Assembly: GCF_004923315.1 (NCBI RefSeq)
Contig: NZ_CP039650.1
Location: 2,319,501-2,383,500, forward strand
DNA: 64,000 nt
Origin: Azospirillum sp. TSA2s
GTDB taxonomy: Bacteria; Pseudomonadota; Alphaproteobacteria; Azospirillales; Azospirillaceae
Reading direction: 5' to 3'
Below the pieces are notes generated by a model, which saw nothing but the letters and a program-made list of their open reading frames with translations, was not told the DNA's origin and made no database searches. Positions 10,273-18,569 of this stretch are shown piece by piece (positions within the stretch are counted from its first letter, which is position 1; each line of letters opens with the position of its first letter). Position numbers and translations under genes: made by a program.

Positions 10273-10305
10273 GGATGCCTCCCGGCCGTCGCCAGACTGA
10301 AGATG

Positions 10306-10395
10306 GAACAAAAACTAAACGTTGCTCCATGTTCTAGTTTGGTTCCTGCCGCGCGTCAAGCCCCCCGTCGGCTTCTTTTAGAACTTGAACGGAAC
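10306..10395 (-). promoter_or_regulatory. LexA operator cluster upstream of lexA
   Basis: Alphaproteobacterial LexA binds GTTC-N7-GTTC or its complement GAAC-N7-GAAC. Three candidates lie in the 160 bases before lexA. A perfect GTTC-N7-GTTC is at 10331-10345, a perfect GAAC-N7-GAAC at 10381-10395, and a one-mismatch GAAC-N7-AAAC at 10306-10320. The region is less GC-rich than its surroundings, as promoters are here. Several boxes imply strong autorepression. Binding is inferred from the motif and gene identity. Confidence 0.8.
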
Positions 10396-10469
10396 ATTTG
10401 GAACAGCGTGAAACAGTTTTCGGGATGCTGTTCAACTGTTCCATCCGCCGTTCGGCGGGGGGCCCAAGT

Positions 10470-11699
10470 CTAGATGCTGAGCGCTCCATCGGTCAGGGGG
10501 AGCACGGTCACCATGGCGCCGGCCGGTTCCGGATCGGCGTTGGGCGGGCGGGGGATCAGGCAATCGGCCTGGGCATAGAGAGTGGTGATGGCGCTGTCCT
10601 GCCGGGCGAAGGGGGTGACGGTCAGGACGCCGTCGGGGCCGGCGGCGAGCGTCGCACGGAGATACTCCTCGCGCCGGTCGTTGGCCTTCAGCGCGGTGGT
10701 CAGGCGGGCGCGCAGCGGCAGGCGGTCGTCCTCGGGCGGCAGGCCCTGCAGCAGACGCAGAATCGGGCGCAGGAACAGCACGCCGGTGACGCCGGTGGAC
10801 ACCGGGTTGCCGGGGAGACCCAGCAGCGGCACCGATCCGGCGCGGCCGAACATCAGCGCCTTGCCCGGCCGCATCGCCACGGTCTGCACTTCCAGCGCCA
10901 CGCCGCGTTCGGCCAGCACGTCGCGCACGAGATCGTATTCGCCATGGGCGGCCCCGCCGGTGGTGACCAGCAGATCGCACCCTGCGGCCCCCTTCGCCAA
11001 GGCCGCCACACTCTCCGGCGTATCCTTGGCAATTCCCAGATTGTGGGCGAGGCCGCCCTGGGCGGTGACGAGGGCGCAGAGACCGAGCGCGTTGGTGCTG
11101 ACGATCTGGCTCGGCCCCAGCGGATCGCCGGGCAGGGCGATCTCGTCGCCGGTGGCGAGGATTGCGATGCGCGGCCGGCGATGGACCGAGAGCCAGGGCA
11201 CATTGCCGCCGGCAGCCAGCGCGATGTCGCGGGCGGTCAGGCGACGTCCCTTCGGCAGAAGCTCCTGACCGAGGGTGAAGTCGAATCCCGCCTCGCGGAT
11301 GAAGCGGCCGGCGACCACGGCGCGGCCGATCCGGACGGTGGCGTCGTCGGCGCTGCAATCCTCCTGCATCACCACGGCGTCGGCGCCATCGGGCAGGGGC
11401 GCTCCGGTGAAGATGCGCACCGCCTCACCAGGGCCGACGCTGCCGTCGAACGCATGGCCGGCGGAGGATTCGCCGATGCGGCGCAGGGGGACGGGCGAGT
11501 CGGCGGTCGCGGCGGCGATGTCGGCGGCGCGCACCGCCCAGCCGTCCATCGCGGCGGCGTGGAAGGGCGGCTGCGTCAGCCGGGCGATCACCGGCTCGGC
11601 CAGCACGCGGCCCAGCGCATCGGGCAGGGCGACGGTCTCCGCCGGCAGAGGGGCGAAGGCCGACAGGATGCGGGCGCGCGCCTCGGCGACGGAGATCAT
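10470..11699 (-). CDS. moeA: Molybdopterin molybdotransferase MoeA
   Basis: 409 residues from MISVAEARARILSAFAPL. It inserts molybdenum into adenylylated molybdopterin to make Moco. Recognisable parts are the N-terminal MoeA segment with AMDGWAVRAADI, the MoCF-like domain with LLVTTGGAAHGEYDLV, and LLGLPGNPVSTGVTGVLFL. The usual TTGGVSxGxxD loop reads TTGGAAHGEYD, a mild variant. The start is 5 bases after moaC on the same strand. The pair acts in one cofactor pathway, next to trpGDC as in many alphaproteobacteria. Confidence 0.95.
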   Translation of the reverse strand: MISVAEARARILSAFAPLPAETVALPDALGRVLAEPVIARLTQPPFHAAAMDGWAVRAADIAAATADSPVPLRRIGESSAGHAFDGSVGPGEAVRIFTGAPLPDGADAVVMQEDCSADDATVRIGRAVVAGRFIREAGFDFTLGQELLPKGRRLTARDIALAAGGNVPWLSVHRRPRIAILATGDEIALPGDPLGPSQIVSTNALGLCALVTAQGGLAHNLGIAKDTPESVAALAKGAAGCDLLVTTGGAAHGEYDLVRDVLAERGVALEVQTVAMRPGKALMFGRAGSVPLLGLPGNPVSTGVTGVLFLRPILRLLQGLPPEDDRLPLRARLTTALKANDRREEYLRATLAAGPDGVLTVTPFARQDSAITTLYAQADCLIPRPPNADPEPAGAMVTVLPLTDGALSI

Positions 11700-11703
11700 C
11701 AGA

Positions 11704-12207
11704 TTATGCTCCTGCGGATGGGACGGCGGTGGTGGACGCACCCCATTCGCCGCTCTTGCCGCCGGCCTTGTGCAGCAGGCGGACGTTGGTGATGGTCATG
11801 CCGCGGTCCACCGCCTTGCACATGTCGTAAACGGTCAGCGCCGCGACGGTGACGGCGGTCAGCGCCTCCATCTCCACGCCGGTCTGGCCCTTCAGCTTGC
11901 AGGTGGCGGTCACGTCCACGGCGTTGCGGGCGGGATCGCAGGAAAGGTCGACCTTGACCGAGGTCAGCATCAGCGGGTGGCACAGCGGGATCAGGTCCGG
12001 CGTGCGCTTGGCCCCCATGATGCCGGCCAGCCGGGCGACCGACAGAACGTCGCCCTTCTTCACTCCGCCCTGCATGATGAGCGCCAGGGTCTCCGGCTGC
12101 ATCAACACAGTGGCGGCGGCGGTGGCGGTGCGTTCGGTGTCCGCCTTGTCGGAGACATCGACCATCACCGCCTTGCCCTCGGCATCGAAATGGGTGAAGC
12201 CGGTCAT
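11704..12207 (-). CDS. moaC: Cyclic pyranopterin monophosphate synthase MoaC
   Basis: 167 residues. It completes conversion of GTP-derived 3',8-cyclo-dihydro-GTP to cyclic pyranopterin monophosphate, the first stable molybdopterin intermediate. Family motifs seen are KADTERTATAAATVLM, LIPLCHPLMLTSVKVDL and GVEMEALTAVTVAALTVYDM, followed by CKAVDRGM. Its start overlaps the acetyltransferase stop by 4 bases, so it is translationally coupled within the trp-moa cluster. No moaA or moaE is in the window. Confidence 0.97.
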   Translation of the reverse strand: MTGFTHFDAEGKAVMVDVSDKADTERTATAAATVLMQPETLALIMQGGVKKGDVLSVARLAGIMGAKRTPDLIPLCHPLMLTSVKVDLSCDPARNAVDVTATCKLKGQTGVEMEALTAVTVAALTVYDMCKAVDRGMTITNVRLLHKAGGKSGEWGASTTAVPSAGA

Positions 12208-12692
12208 CGGACGGTCTCCAGAAGCGGTTTTTCCATGAAGACGCTGACGCCGTTGTCTTCATAGCAGGCATAGGGGCCGCGGTCGGCGAACCCGGCCTTG
12301 CGGTAGAGCGCCAGCGCCTCGTGCTGGTGGATGCCGGATTCGAGCAGCAGGGCGGTCAGCCCCTCGTCCCGCGCCTGTTCCTCCAGCCGGGCGAGCAGTC
12401 GGTCGCCGATGCGGTGGCCGCGGGCGGCGGGATCGACATACATGCGCTTCACCTCGCCGTATCCGGTCTGATCGACGCGGAGCGCGGCGCAGCCGACCGG
12501 AACGCCGTCCTTGCGGGCGACGAAGAAACGCACGTCCGGCGCCTCCAGGGAGTCGATGTCCAGCAGATGGCAGGTGTCCGCCGGATAGAGGTCCAGCAGA
12601 TAGCGGTCGAGCGCGGCGACCAGTGCGATCACCGCATCCTGACGCGGGCTTTCCGCGGCGATGGCGATGTCATTGGTTGAAGTGGCCGCCAT
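12204..12692 (-). CDS. GNAT family N-acetyltransferase
   Basis: 162 residues with the GNAT fold. The acetyl-CoA binding motif A reads VDPAARGHRIGDRLLARLEE (about residues 86-105), followed by LLLESGIHQHEALALYRKAGF, typical of motif B. The substrate is unknown. It lies between trpC (4 bases away) and moaC (4-base overlap), so it belongs to this operon, but nothing in the sequence ties it to tryptophan or molybdopterin. It looks like an insertion into the conserved trpC-moaC order. Confidence 0.85.
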   Translation of the reverse strand: MAATSTNDIAIAAESPRQDAVIALVAALDRYLLDLYPADTCHLLDIDSLEAPDVRFFVARKDGVPVGCAALRVDQTGYGEVKRMYVDPAARGHRIGDRLLARLEEQARDEGLTALLLESGIHQHEALALYRKAGFADRGPYACYEDNGVSVFMEKPLLETVR

Positions 12693-12696
12693 CGGA

Positions 12697-13500
12697 TCAG
12701 ACCGGGGCCAGCAGGGCGCGGGTGGCGGCGGTGACGTCCGCCTGCCGCATCAGCGATTCGCCGACCAGGAAGCAGCGCGCCCCGACCTTCGCCATGCGGG
12801 CCAGATCGGCGGGGGTGTAGAGCCCGCTTTCGGCGACCAGCATGCGGTCGGCCGGGACATTGGCCGCCAGTTCCTCCGTCGTCGCGATGTCGACGGCGAG
12901 CGTCTTGAGGTTGCGGTTGTTGACGCCCAGCAGCGGCGTTTTCAGCAGCAGCGCGCGGTCCAGCTCGGCGCGGTCATGCACCTCGACCAGCACGTCCAGA
13001 CCCTGGCCGATCGCGGCATCCTCGATCTCCGCCGCCTGGGCGTCGGACAGTGAGGCCATGATGATGAGGATGCAGTCGGCCCCCAGCGCGCGGGCCTCCA
13101 CGATCTGATAGGGATCGACCATGAAGTCCTTGCGCAGCACCGGCAGATCGACCGCGGCGCGGGCGGCCACCAGATACTCGTCCCTGCCCTGGAAATAGGG
13201 CCCGTCGGTCAGCACCGACAGGCAGGTCGCCCCGCCCTCGCGATAGGCGCGGGCCAGCGCCGGCGGGTCGAAGTCGGCGCGGATCAAGCCCTTGGACGGG
13301 CTGGCCTTCTTGATCTCGGCGATCAGCCCGTAGCGGCCGGCCTCCACCGCGGCGCCGAGCGCCCGGATGAAGCCGCGCGGCGGGTTGGTCTCGTTGGCGG
13401 CCTTGGCGGCGGCCTCGACCTCCGACAGCGGGCGGGCGGCCTTGCGGGAGGCGACCAGCGCGCGCTTGTCGTCGTTGATGCGGGTCAGAGCGTCGCTCAT
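12697..13500 (-). CDS. trpC: Indole-3-glycerol phosphate synthase
   Basis: 267 residues forming a TIM barrel. It closes the indole ring in tryptophan synthesis. Signatures seen are LIAEIKKASPSKGLIRADFD (catalytic Lys and phosphate-binding loop), PVLRKDFMVDPYQIVEARAL, LLGVNNRNLKTLAVDI and LVAESGLYTPADLARM. It is monofunctional, with no fused trpF. Its start meets the trpD stop at 13500, so the two are coupled. The product feeds tryptophan synthase, which is not in the window. Confidence 0.97.
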   Translation of the reverse strand: MSDALTRINDDKRALVASRKAARPLSEVEAAAKAANETNPPRGFIRALGAAVEAGRYGLIAEIKKASPSKGLIRADFDPPALARAYREGGATCLSVLTDGPYFQGRDEYLVAARAAVDLPVLRKDFMVDPYQIVEARALGADCILIIMASLSDAQAAEIEDAAIGQGLDVLVEVHDRAELDRALLLKTPLLGVNNRNLKTLAVDIATTEELAANVPADRMLVAESGLYTPADLARMAKVGARCFLVGESLMRQADVTAATRALLAPV

Positions 13501-14534
13501 CAGGCCACCGCCTCGTTGGTGATGGCGACCAGCCGGCGCAGGCGGTCGCGGGCGCCGCCGCTGTCGATGGCGTCGGCGGCCATCGCCACACCCTCCTTCA
13601 GCGTCGCGGCCTTGCCGGCCACATGCAGGGCGGCGGCAGCGTTCAGCAGCACGATGTCGCGGTAGGGGCTGCGCACCCCGTCGAACAGGGCGTGGATCGC
13701 CTCGGCGTTGACCTGGGCGTCGCCACCCTTCAGGTCCTCGATGCGGGCGCGGGGCAGACCGGCGTCCTCCGGCGTCACCTCGAACACCGTCACCTCGCCG
13801 TCCTTCAACTGGGCGACGGTGGTGGGGCCGGTGGTGGTGATCTCGTCAAGCCCGTCGGAGCCATGGACGATCCAGGCGGCTTCGGACCCCAGCCGCTTCA
13901 GCACCTGGGCCAGCGGCTCCACCCACTGCTTGGAGAAGACGCCGAGGACTTGGCGCTTGGCCGTCGCCGGGTTGGCGAGCGGACCCAGCAGGTTGAAGAC
14001 GGTGCGGGTGCCGAGCTCGACCCGCGTGGGGCCGACGTTGCGCATGGCGATATGGTGGCGCGGCGCCATCAGGAAGGCGATGTGGGCATCCCACAGCGCC
14101 TTGCGCACCAGCGCGAAGTCGCAGTCGAGGTTGACGCCCAGCGAACCCAGCACGTCGGCCGCACCGGATTTGGAGGAGATGGCGCGGTTGCCGTGCTTGG
14201 CGACCGGCACGCCGCAGGACGACACCACCAGCGCCGCGGCGGTGGAGATGTTGTAGGTGCCGGCGCCGTCGCCGCCGGTGCCGCAGGTGTCGATGGTGCC
14301 GGGAGGCGCCTCCACCGGGATCGCCTTCGCGCGCATGACGCGGGCGGCGCCGGTGATCTCGTCCACCGTCTCGCCGCGGACGCGGAGCGCCATCAGGAAG
14401 CCGCCCATCTGCGACGGGGTGGCGTTGCCGGACATGATGATGTCGAAGGCGAAGCCGGCCTCGGCCTCGGTCAGGGCGGCGCCGGTGGCGACCTTGCCCA
14501 GGATGGCCTTCATATCAGTGAGGTCGCCGCTCAT
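13500..14534 (-). CDS. trpD: Anthranilate phosphoribosyltransferase
   Basis: 344 residues. It attaches phosphoribosyl to anthranilate. The signature GTIDTCGTGGDGAGTYNIST near residue 80, the HGNRAISSKSGAADVLGSLG segment and the GPLANPATAKRQVLGVF segment are all present. The start overlaps trpG by 4 bases. With trpG upstream and trpC downstream, this forms the trpGDC unit known from Azospirillum and other alphaproteobacteria. Confidence 0.97.
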   Translation of the reverse strand: MSGDLTDMKAILGKVATGAALTEAEAGFAFDIIMSGNATPSQMGGFLMALRVRGETVDEITGAARVMRAKAIPVEAPPGTIDTCGTGGDGAGTYNISTAAALVVSSCGVPVAKHGNRAISSKSGAADVLGSLGVNLDCDFALVRKALWDAHIAFLMAPRHHIAMRNVGPTRVELGTRTVFNLLGPLANPATAKRQVLGVFSKQWVEPLAQVLKRLGSEAAWIVHGSDGLDEITTTGPTTVAQLKDGEVTVFEVTPEDAGLPRARIEDLKGGDAQVNAEAIHALFDGVRSPYRDIVLLNAAAALHVAGKAATLKEGVAMAADAIDSGGARDRLRRLVAITNEAVA

Positions 14535-15139
14535 GCTGCGGTCTCCAGGGTCGCGTTCTCCGGGCGGGGACGGGTCAGGTCCAGGAAGTTCTGCAGAATC
14601 TTGTGGCCGTGCTCGCTCTCGATGCTCTCGGGATGGAACTGCACGCCGTGGATCGGCAACTCGCGGTGCGCCAGCGCCATGATGAGGCCGTCGGCTGTCT
14701 CGCCGGTCACCTCCAGGCAGGCGGGCAGCGTCTCGCGCTCGACGATCAGCGAGTGGTAACGCGTGGCGCGGAACGGGCTGGGCAGGCCGGCCAGCACGCC
14801 GCGGCCCTGGTGCAGGATGTTGTCGACCTTGCCGTGCATCGGCACCGGCGCGCGGATCACCCGGCCGCCGAAGGACTGGCCGATGGACTGGTGGCCCAGG
14901 CAGACGCCCAACAGCGGCAGGCGGGCCTTCGCGGCGGCGTCTATCAGGGGCAGGCAGATGCCGGCGCGGTCGGGATCGCAGGGGCCGGGGGACAGCACGA
15001 TACCGTCGGGGCGCAATGCCATCGCCTCCTGCACCGTCAGGGCGTCGTTGCGGCTGACCTGCACGTCGGCGCCAAGCTCGCCCAGGTAATGGACGAGGTT
15101 GTAGGTAAAGCTGTCGTAGTTATCGATGAGCAGCAGCAT
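14531..15139 (-). CDS. trpG: Anthranilate synthase glutamine amidotransferase subunit
   Basis: 202 residues from the ATG at 15139, giving the standard start MLLLIDNYDSFTYNLVHYLG. It is a class I amidotransferase with nucleophile Cys in LLGVCLGHQSIGQSFGG and the His/Glu pair in GVQFHPESIESEHG. It normally supplies ammonia to TrpE and may double as PabA for folate. The fused trpE(G) at 62 kb carries its own amidotransferase domain, so this copy may serve another partner such as PabB, which is inference. The open frame upstream of 15139 is a duplicated non-coding segment. Confidence 0.95.
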   Translation of the reverse strand: MLLLIDNYDSFTYNLVHYLGELGADVQVSRNDALTVQEAMALRPDGIVLSPGPCDPDRAGICLPLIDAAAKARLPLLGVCLGHQSIGQSFGGRVIRAPVPMHGKVDNILHQGRGVLAGLPSPFRATRYHSLIVERETLPACLEVTGETADGLIMALAHRELPIHGVQFHPESIESEHGHKILQNFLDLTRPRPENATLETAA

Positions 15140-15189
15140 GCGCCTTCCGCCTTCCACCTTCGCCCGGCCAACTTCGCCCGGGCCGTCTG

Positions 15190-15243
15190 GACCGTTCCGG
15201 CCCTGTTCCAACGCGGGGCCGTTCCGGCCCTGTTCCAACGAGG
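15190..15243. repeat. 27-base tandem duplication carrying two LexA-type half-site pairs
   Basis: Two adjacent 27-base units (15190-15216 and 15217-15243) agree at 25 positions. Each contains GTTC-N7-GTTC, the alphaproteobacterial LexA box pattern, at 15194-15208 and 15221-15235. They lie 55-96 bases before the trpG start. Because the second box comes from the duplication, the two matches are not independent. The GTTC pattern is expected about once by chance in a window this size. Confidence 0.7.
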
Positions 15244-15299
15244 AACACCCTAGCGGCTGAGGGGGCGGATTTCCAGCCTCCGCGCAGAACTTCGCCGCG

Positions 15300-15752
15300 T
15301 CACCGGCAGTCGAGCTGCGGCGGTGTCTTCGGGTCGTCCAGGACGGTGCCGCGGATGTCGGTCACCAGCGTCAGGGTGCAGCGGCGGATATGGGACGGCA
15401 GGTCGGCGGCGAGCGTCGCCTGGGTGTCGCGGTAGCGGCAGACCAGGAAGATGTTCCGTCGCCGGGCGCCGGTGAACTCCCAGACCTGGACGATGCTGCG
15501 GCCGCGCCGGACCTCGCGGTCGGGGGCCAGCGAGGCCGGAGAGGAGCTGGTCATTTCGCTGGCGCGGTCGCCCTCGACGATGGTGATGCCGGCGAAGCCG
15601 TGGCTGTCGTGGCCGGGGTAGGGCGACCAGCCGCCGGGGGCGTCGGGCTGCGCCTGGACCGTCAGGCTGGCCGGGCATTGCAGGCCGCCGGCGGCCTGCG
15701 CCGGGGCGGAAGTGGCCAGCAGGAGCGCTGCGGTAACAAAGATCGGACGCAT
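15300..15752 (-). CDS. Secreted protein, STY0301-like family
   Basis: 150 residues with a clear signal peptide (FVTAALLLATSAPAQAAGG, cleavage around residue 20), so it is periplasmic or secreted. The mature part has cysteines at LQCPASL, VCRYRD, RRCTLTL and the final QLDCR, enough for two disulfides. The pattern Cys-Pro-x-Ser at the start, then CRY in the centre and two later cysteines, resembles the uncharacterised STY0301 family. The molecular function is unknown. It is on the same strand as trpG, 160 bases upstream of it. Confidence 0.65.
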   Translation of the reverse strand: MRPIFVTAALLLATSAPAQAAGGLQCPASLTVQAQPDAPGGWSPYPGHDSHGFAGITIVEGDRASEMTSSSPASLAPDREVRRGRSIVQVWEFTGARRRNIFLVCRYRDTQATLAADLPSHIRRCTLTLVTDIRGTVLDDPKTPPQLDCR

Positions 15753-15878
15753 CGGACGGACTCTTCTGGGTGGGCATGGCCGGTGAGCGCAGGGGGGCTG
15801 CAGCCCCGATCCTTTGCGCCGTTTGGGCGGTTGCGGCGGCGGCGGCGGGGTGCCACTGTGCGGCGCTCCGGTCGCAGG

Positions 15879-17018
15879 ATGGACATCGTCACCATGGCCC
15901 GCAAGGCGCCTTCGAAAGCCCGCAGAACTTCGCTTCCCCCGTTTCTCTCGAATCCCTTCGTTCTGGCTCTGGCTGCGGTCGCCGCGGTGTTCGCCGTGGC
16001 GATGGGCGTCGCCACGTTGACCGGCGGACGGTCCGGCGGAGAAAAGGCACCGCAGGCGCCGGTTCAGCAGGCCGCGGTGCCGCCTGCGCCGGCCTCCGCG
16101 CCGCCCGCATCGCCGCCTTCAACGCCTGCGGTCAAGGCCGAGGCGCCGGTGCATGCGGCGGAAGGGCCGGAACATGCGGTGCCGGAGAAGCCGGCGCAGG
16201 ATAAGGTCGAGGCGCGTCCGCCGGCCACGACGGTGGCGATGCTGCCGCCGCCCGTGCCGCCGGCCCAGCCGCCGGTGCAGGCACCTTCGGGCAACGCCGC
16301 GCTGTGGCGCAAGAACGCGCTGCCGGCCGAGGTGCCGCCGGGCAGGCCGATCATCGCCATCGTCATCGACGACATGGGGCTGGACCGCAAACGCTCGGCG
16401 CGGATGGCCGGGCTCCATGGGCCGCTGACGCTGTCCTGGCTGCCCTATGCCCGCGACCTGTCGGCCCAATCGAAGGCGGCCCGCGCCAATGGGCACGAGC
16501 TGATGCTGCACATGCCGATGGAGCCCAGCGTGAAGGCCGATCCGGGGCCGAACGCTCTGCTGGTCTCGCTGGGCAAGGGCGAGATCGTGAAGCGGTTCCG
16601 CGCCGCGCTGGACAGCTTCGACGGCTATGTCGGGGTGAACAACCATATGGGCAGCCGGTTCACCGCCGACCGGGCGGCGCTGGCGCCGGTACTGGCGGAG
16701 CTGCACCGCCGCGGGCTGCTGTGGCTGGACAGCCGGACGACGCCCAACAGCGCCGGAATCGGGCTGGCGCGGGAGCTGAAGATGCCCTGGGTCGGCCGCG
16801 ACATCTTCCTCGACAACGAGGAGACGGTGGCGGCGGTGAAGGCCCAATTGGCGAAGACGGAGCAGGTGGCGAAGCGGCAGGGCTATGCCGTCGCCATCGG
16901 TCACCCGCATGATGCGACAATCGAGGCTCTGGCGTCCTGGCTGCCGGATGTGCAAAAGCGTGGCTTCGTTCTTGTCCCGGTCAGCGCGGTGGTGCGGACG
17001 CACCATGCCGGCGGCTGA
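15879..17018 (+). CDS. Divergent polysaccharide deacetylase family protein
   Basis: 379 residues if the ATG at 15879 is used (15894 gives MARKAPSKARR, also plausible). There is one N-terminal membrane helix (NPFVLALAAVAAVFAVAMG), then about 100 Pro/Ala-rich residues spanning the periplasm, then a divergent polysaccharide deacetylase domain. That domain shows IIAIVIDDMGLDRKRSARM, LMLHMPMEPS and GVNNHMGSRFTADRAA. Family members keep the NodB-like fold but many are not proven deacetylases. It probably acts on envelope glycans. The frame extends further upstream, where it is antisense to the secreted protein gene and is not credible. Confidence 0.85.
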   Translation: MDIVTMARKAPSKARRTSLPPFLSNPFVLALAAVAAVFAVAMGVATLTGGRSGGEKAPQAPVQQAAVPPAPASAPPASPPSTPAVKAEAPVHAAEGPEHAVPEKPAQDKVEARPPATTVAMLPPPVPPAQPPVQAPSGNAALWRKNALPAEVPPGRPIIAIVIDDMGLDRKRSARMAGLHGPLTLSWLPYARDLSAQSKAARANGHELMLHMPMEPSVKADPGPNALLVSLGKGEIVKRFRAALDSFDGYVGVNNHMGSRFTADRAALAPVLAELHRRGLLWLDSRTTPNSAGIGLARELKMPWVGRDIFLDNEETVAAVKAQLAKTEQVAKRQGYAVAIGHPHDATIEALASWLPDVQKRGFVLVPVSAVVRTHHAGG

Positions 17019-17040
17019 CCCGACCGAAAAGGGGAGCCCC

Positions 17041-17253
17041 GTGACGATGGCCGATGCGTACAAGGTGGATGGGATGACCTGCGGCGGCTGCGCCCGCTCC
17101 GTTTCCAATGCGATCACCAAGGCGGCGCCCGATGCCGCGGTGACCGTCGACCTCGCCACCGGCACCGTGTTGGTCGATGGCGGCGTGCCGGCCGATGTGG
17201 TGCGGCAGGCGGTCGAGGCTGCCGGTTTCGATTTCGCTGGGGCTGCCGCCTGA
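17041..17253 (+). CDS. Heavy-metal-associated domain protein (CopZ-like)
   Basis: 70 residues from GTG 17041, or 68 from ATG 17047. A GGGGAG ribosome site precedes the GTG by 5 bases. The whole protein is one ferredoxin-like HMA domain with the metal site GMTCGGCARSV (MxCxxC). Such proteins shuttle Cu(I) or similar soft metals. No copper ATPase or copper-responsive regulator is beside it, so it looks like a stand-alone chaperone. It begins 22 bases after the deacetylase-like gene and may be cotranscribed. Confidence 0.85.
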   Translation: MTMADAYKVDGMTCGGCARSVSNAITKAAPDAAVTVDLATGTVLVDGGVPADVVRQAVEAAGFDFAGAAA

Positions 17254-17343
17254 TCCTGCTTGGGTGCGGCGCAACAAAACCATTTTATTGTTATGGATAT
17301 TGCGGCATGCTCGGGACGATGCGATCCGTTCCGCGAGGGTGCG

Positions 17344-17574
17344 ATGCCGCTCTATTCCTATCGCTGCAAGGCCTGCGACCATGGGTTCGAGTCCCTGGTG
17401 CGCTCCGGTGAGACGCCCGCCTGCCCATCCTGTGGCAGCGCCGACCTGACCCGCCAGCTTTCGAACGTGGCGCCGGAAGGCAAGTCCGGCGCCATCGTCC
17501 AGTCCGCCCGCCGGATGGCGGCGAAGGAGGGGCATTTCAGCAATTATTCCCGGTCGGAGCGGCCCAAGGCGTAG
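17344..17574 (+). CDS. FmdB family zinc-ribbon protein
   Basis: 76 residues from ATG 17344 (MPLYSYRCKACDHGFE). The zinc ribbon is made by CKAC near residue 8 and CPSC near residue 29. The basic C-terminal tail is of unknown role. Members of the FmdB group are small putative regulatory proteins found near many unrelated genes. The frame is open up to 17260, but the upstream part is AT-rich non-coding sequence, so the internal ATG is preferred. Confidence 0.8.
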   Translation: MPLYSYRCKACDHGFESLVRSGETPACPSCGSADLTRQLSNVAPEGKSGAIVQSARRMAAKEGHFSNYSRSERPKA

Positions 17575-17581
17575 GGCGGCC

Positions 17582-18403
17582 TCAGGCCACCTCGGCCGTC
17601 ACCGTCGCGGCGATCCACGCCTCGACCCGCTCGGCCGCCGACTGCCAGTCCTGCTCCAGCATCATCGCGTGGCCCATGCCCGGCATGAACACCGGCCGGG
17701 TGCCCAGCGCGGCCGCGGTGGCGACGACCTCGGCACGTGGGAACAGCAGGTCTTCCTCCGCGCCCATCACCAGCATCGGCATGTCGCGCGGCGGCAGGAC
17801 GGGGAAGGGGATCCAGCCGCCGATGTCCAGCAGGACGCGGCGCGACTCCTCCTGCAGGTAGCTCTCGTACTTGGCGGCTTCGGCGCGCGGCATCTTGTCG
17901 GAGAACATGGCGCGGCGGATGGCGTCGGGGTCGATCGCCTTCTCGCCGAAGGTCATCAGCATCGACATCTGCTGGAACACATAAGGCGAGCGCCAAGCCA
18001 GCCCCATGGTGGAGGACAGCAGGCCGTAGGGCGGGGCGGACGCCATCAGCACGCCGGCGGGAAAGCGGCGCTTCGCCAGCGCGCGCTGCACCACCATGCC
18101 GCCCATCGAATGGCCGATCAGAACCGGCGGGGCGGAGAGGCGATCTGCCGCCTCCAGCACGTCATCGATGTAATCGGCGATGCCGAAATCATGCAGCCGG
18201 TCGCGCCCTTCGCTGTTGCAATGCCCACGCAACGAGACGGCATGGGCTTCCCACCCGCGCGCGGCGAACCAAGGCAGGAACTTGGCATCCCAGATCCAGG
18301 CGCCGCTGAAGGCGCCATGGACGAACAGGAGCGGCGGCGCTTTCGGCGTGCTGATGGGCGGCGTGCCGGCGGGACGGCGGCTGATGATTTCCAGGGTCGA
18401 CAT
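17582..18403 (-). CDS. Alpha/beta hydrolase
   Basis: 273 residues from MSTLEIISRRPAG. The hydrolase fold shows PLLFVHGAFSGAWIWDAKFL (oxyanion region), the nucleophile elbow LIGHSMGGMVVQRAL with Ser near residue 100, a catalytic Asp likely in MLVMGAEEDLLFPRAEV, and His in MPGMGHAMMLEQDWQSAA near the end. There is no signal peptide. The substrate cannot be predicted. The open frame continues about 220 bases upstream but without family similarity. It is convergent with the FmdB gene, with only 7 bases between their stops. Confidence 0.85.
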   Translation of the reverse strand: MSTLEIISRRPAGTPPISTPKAPPLLFVHGAFSGAWIWDAKFLPWFAARGWEAHAVSLRGHCNSEGRDRLHDFGIADYIDDVLEAADRLSAPPVLIGHSMGGMVVQRALAKRRFPAGVLMASAPPYGLLSSTMGLAWRSPYVFQQMSMLMTFGEKAIDPDAIRRAMFSDKMPRAEAAKYESYLQEESRRVLLDIGGWIPFPVLPPRDMPMLVMGAEEDLLFPRAEVVATAAALGTRPVFMPGMGHAMMLEQDWQSAAERVEAWIAATVTAEVA

Positions 18404-18569
18404 CGCATCGCAGGTTGTTGTTTTGCACTGCAATAAGCATGGTGGGCGAACGGGCACCTGTCCAGCCATGGGGCGGGCAACCCTGCCCTGTAAGGGGACT
18501 TGAGCCGTTTGACGCCGCCGGTGCGGTTTGCGACAGTCCGGACCCGCACTGCAGAACCGGAGAGCGCCC

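Noticed and set aside
18404..18569. Possible cobalamin riboswitch before the cupin-cobU-cobO-cobQ run
   Set aside because: No B12 box or conserved core such as GCCACTG was found in this short leader, although the genes would make one plausible.
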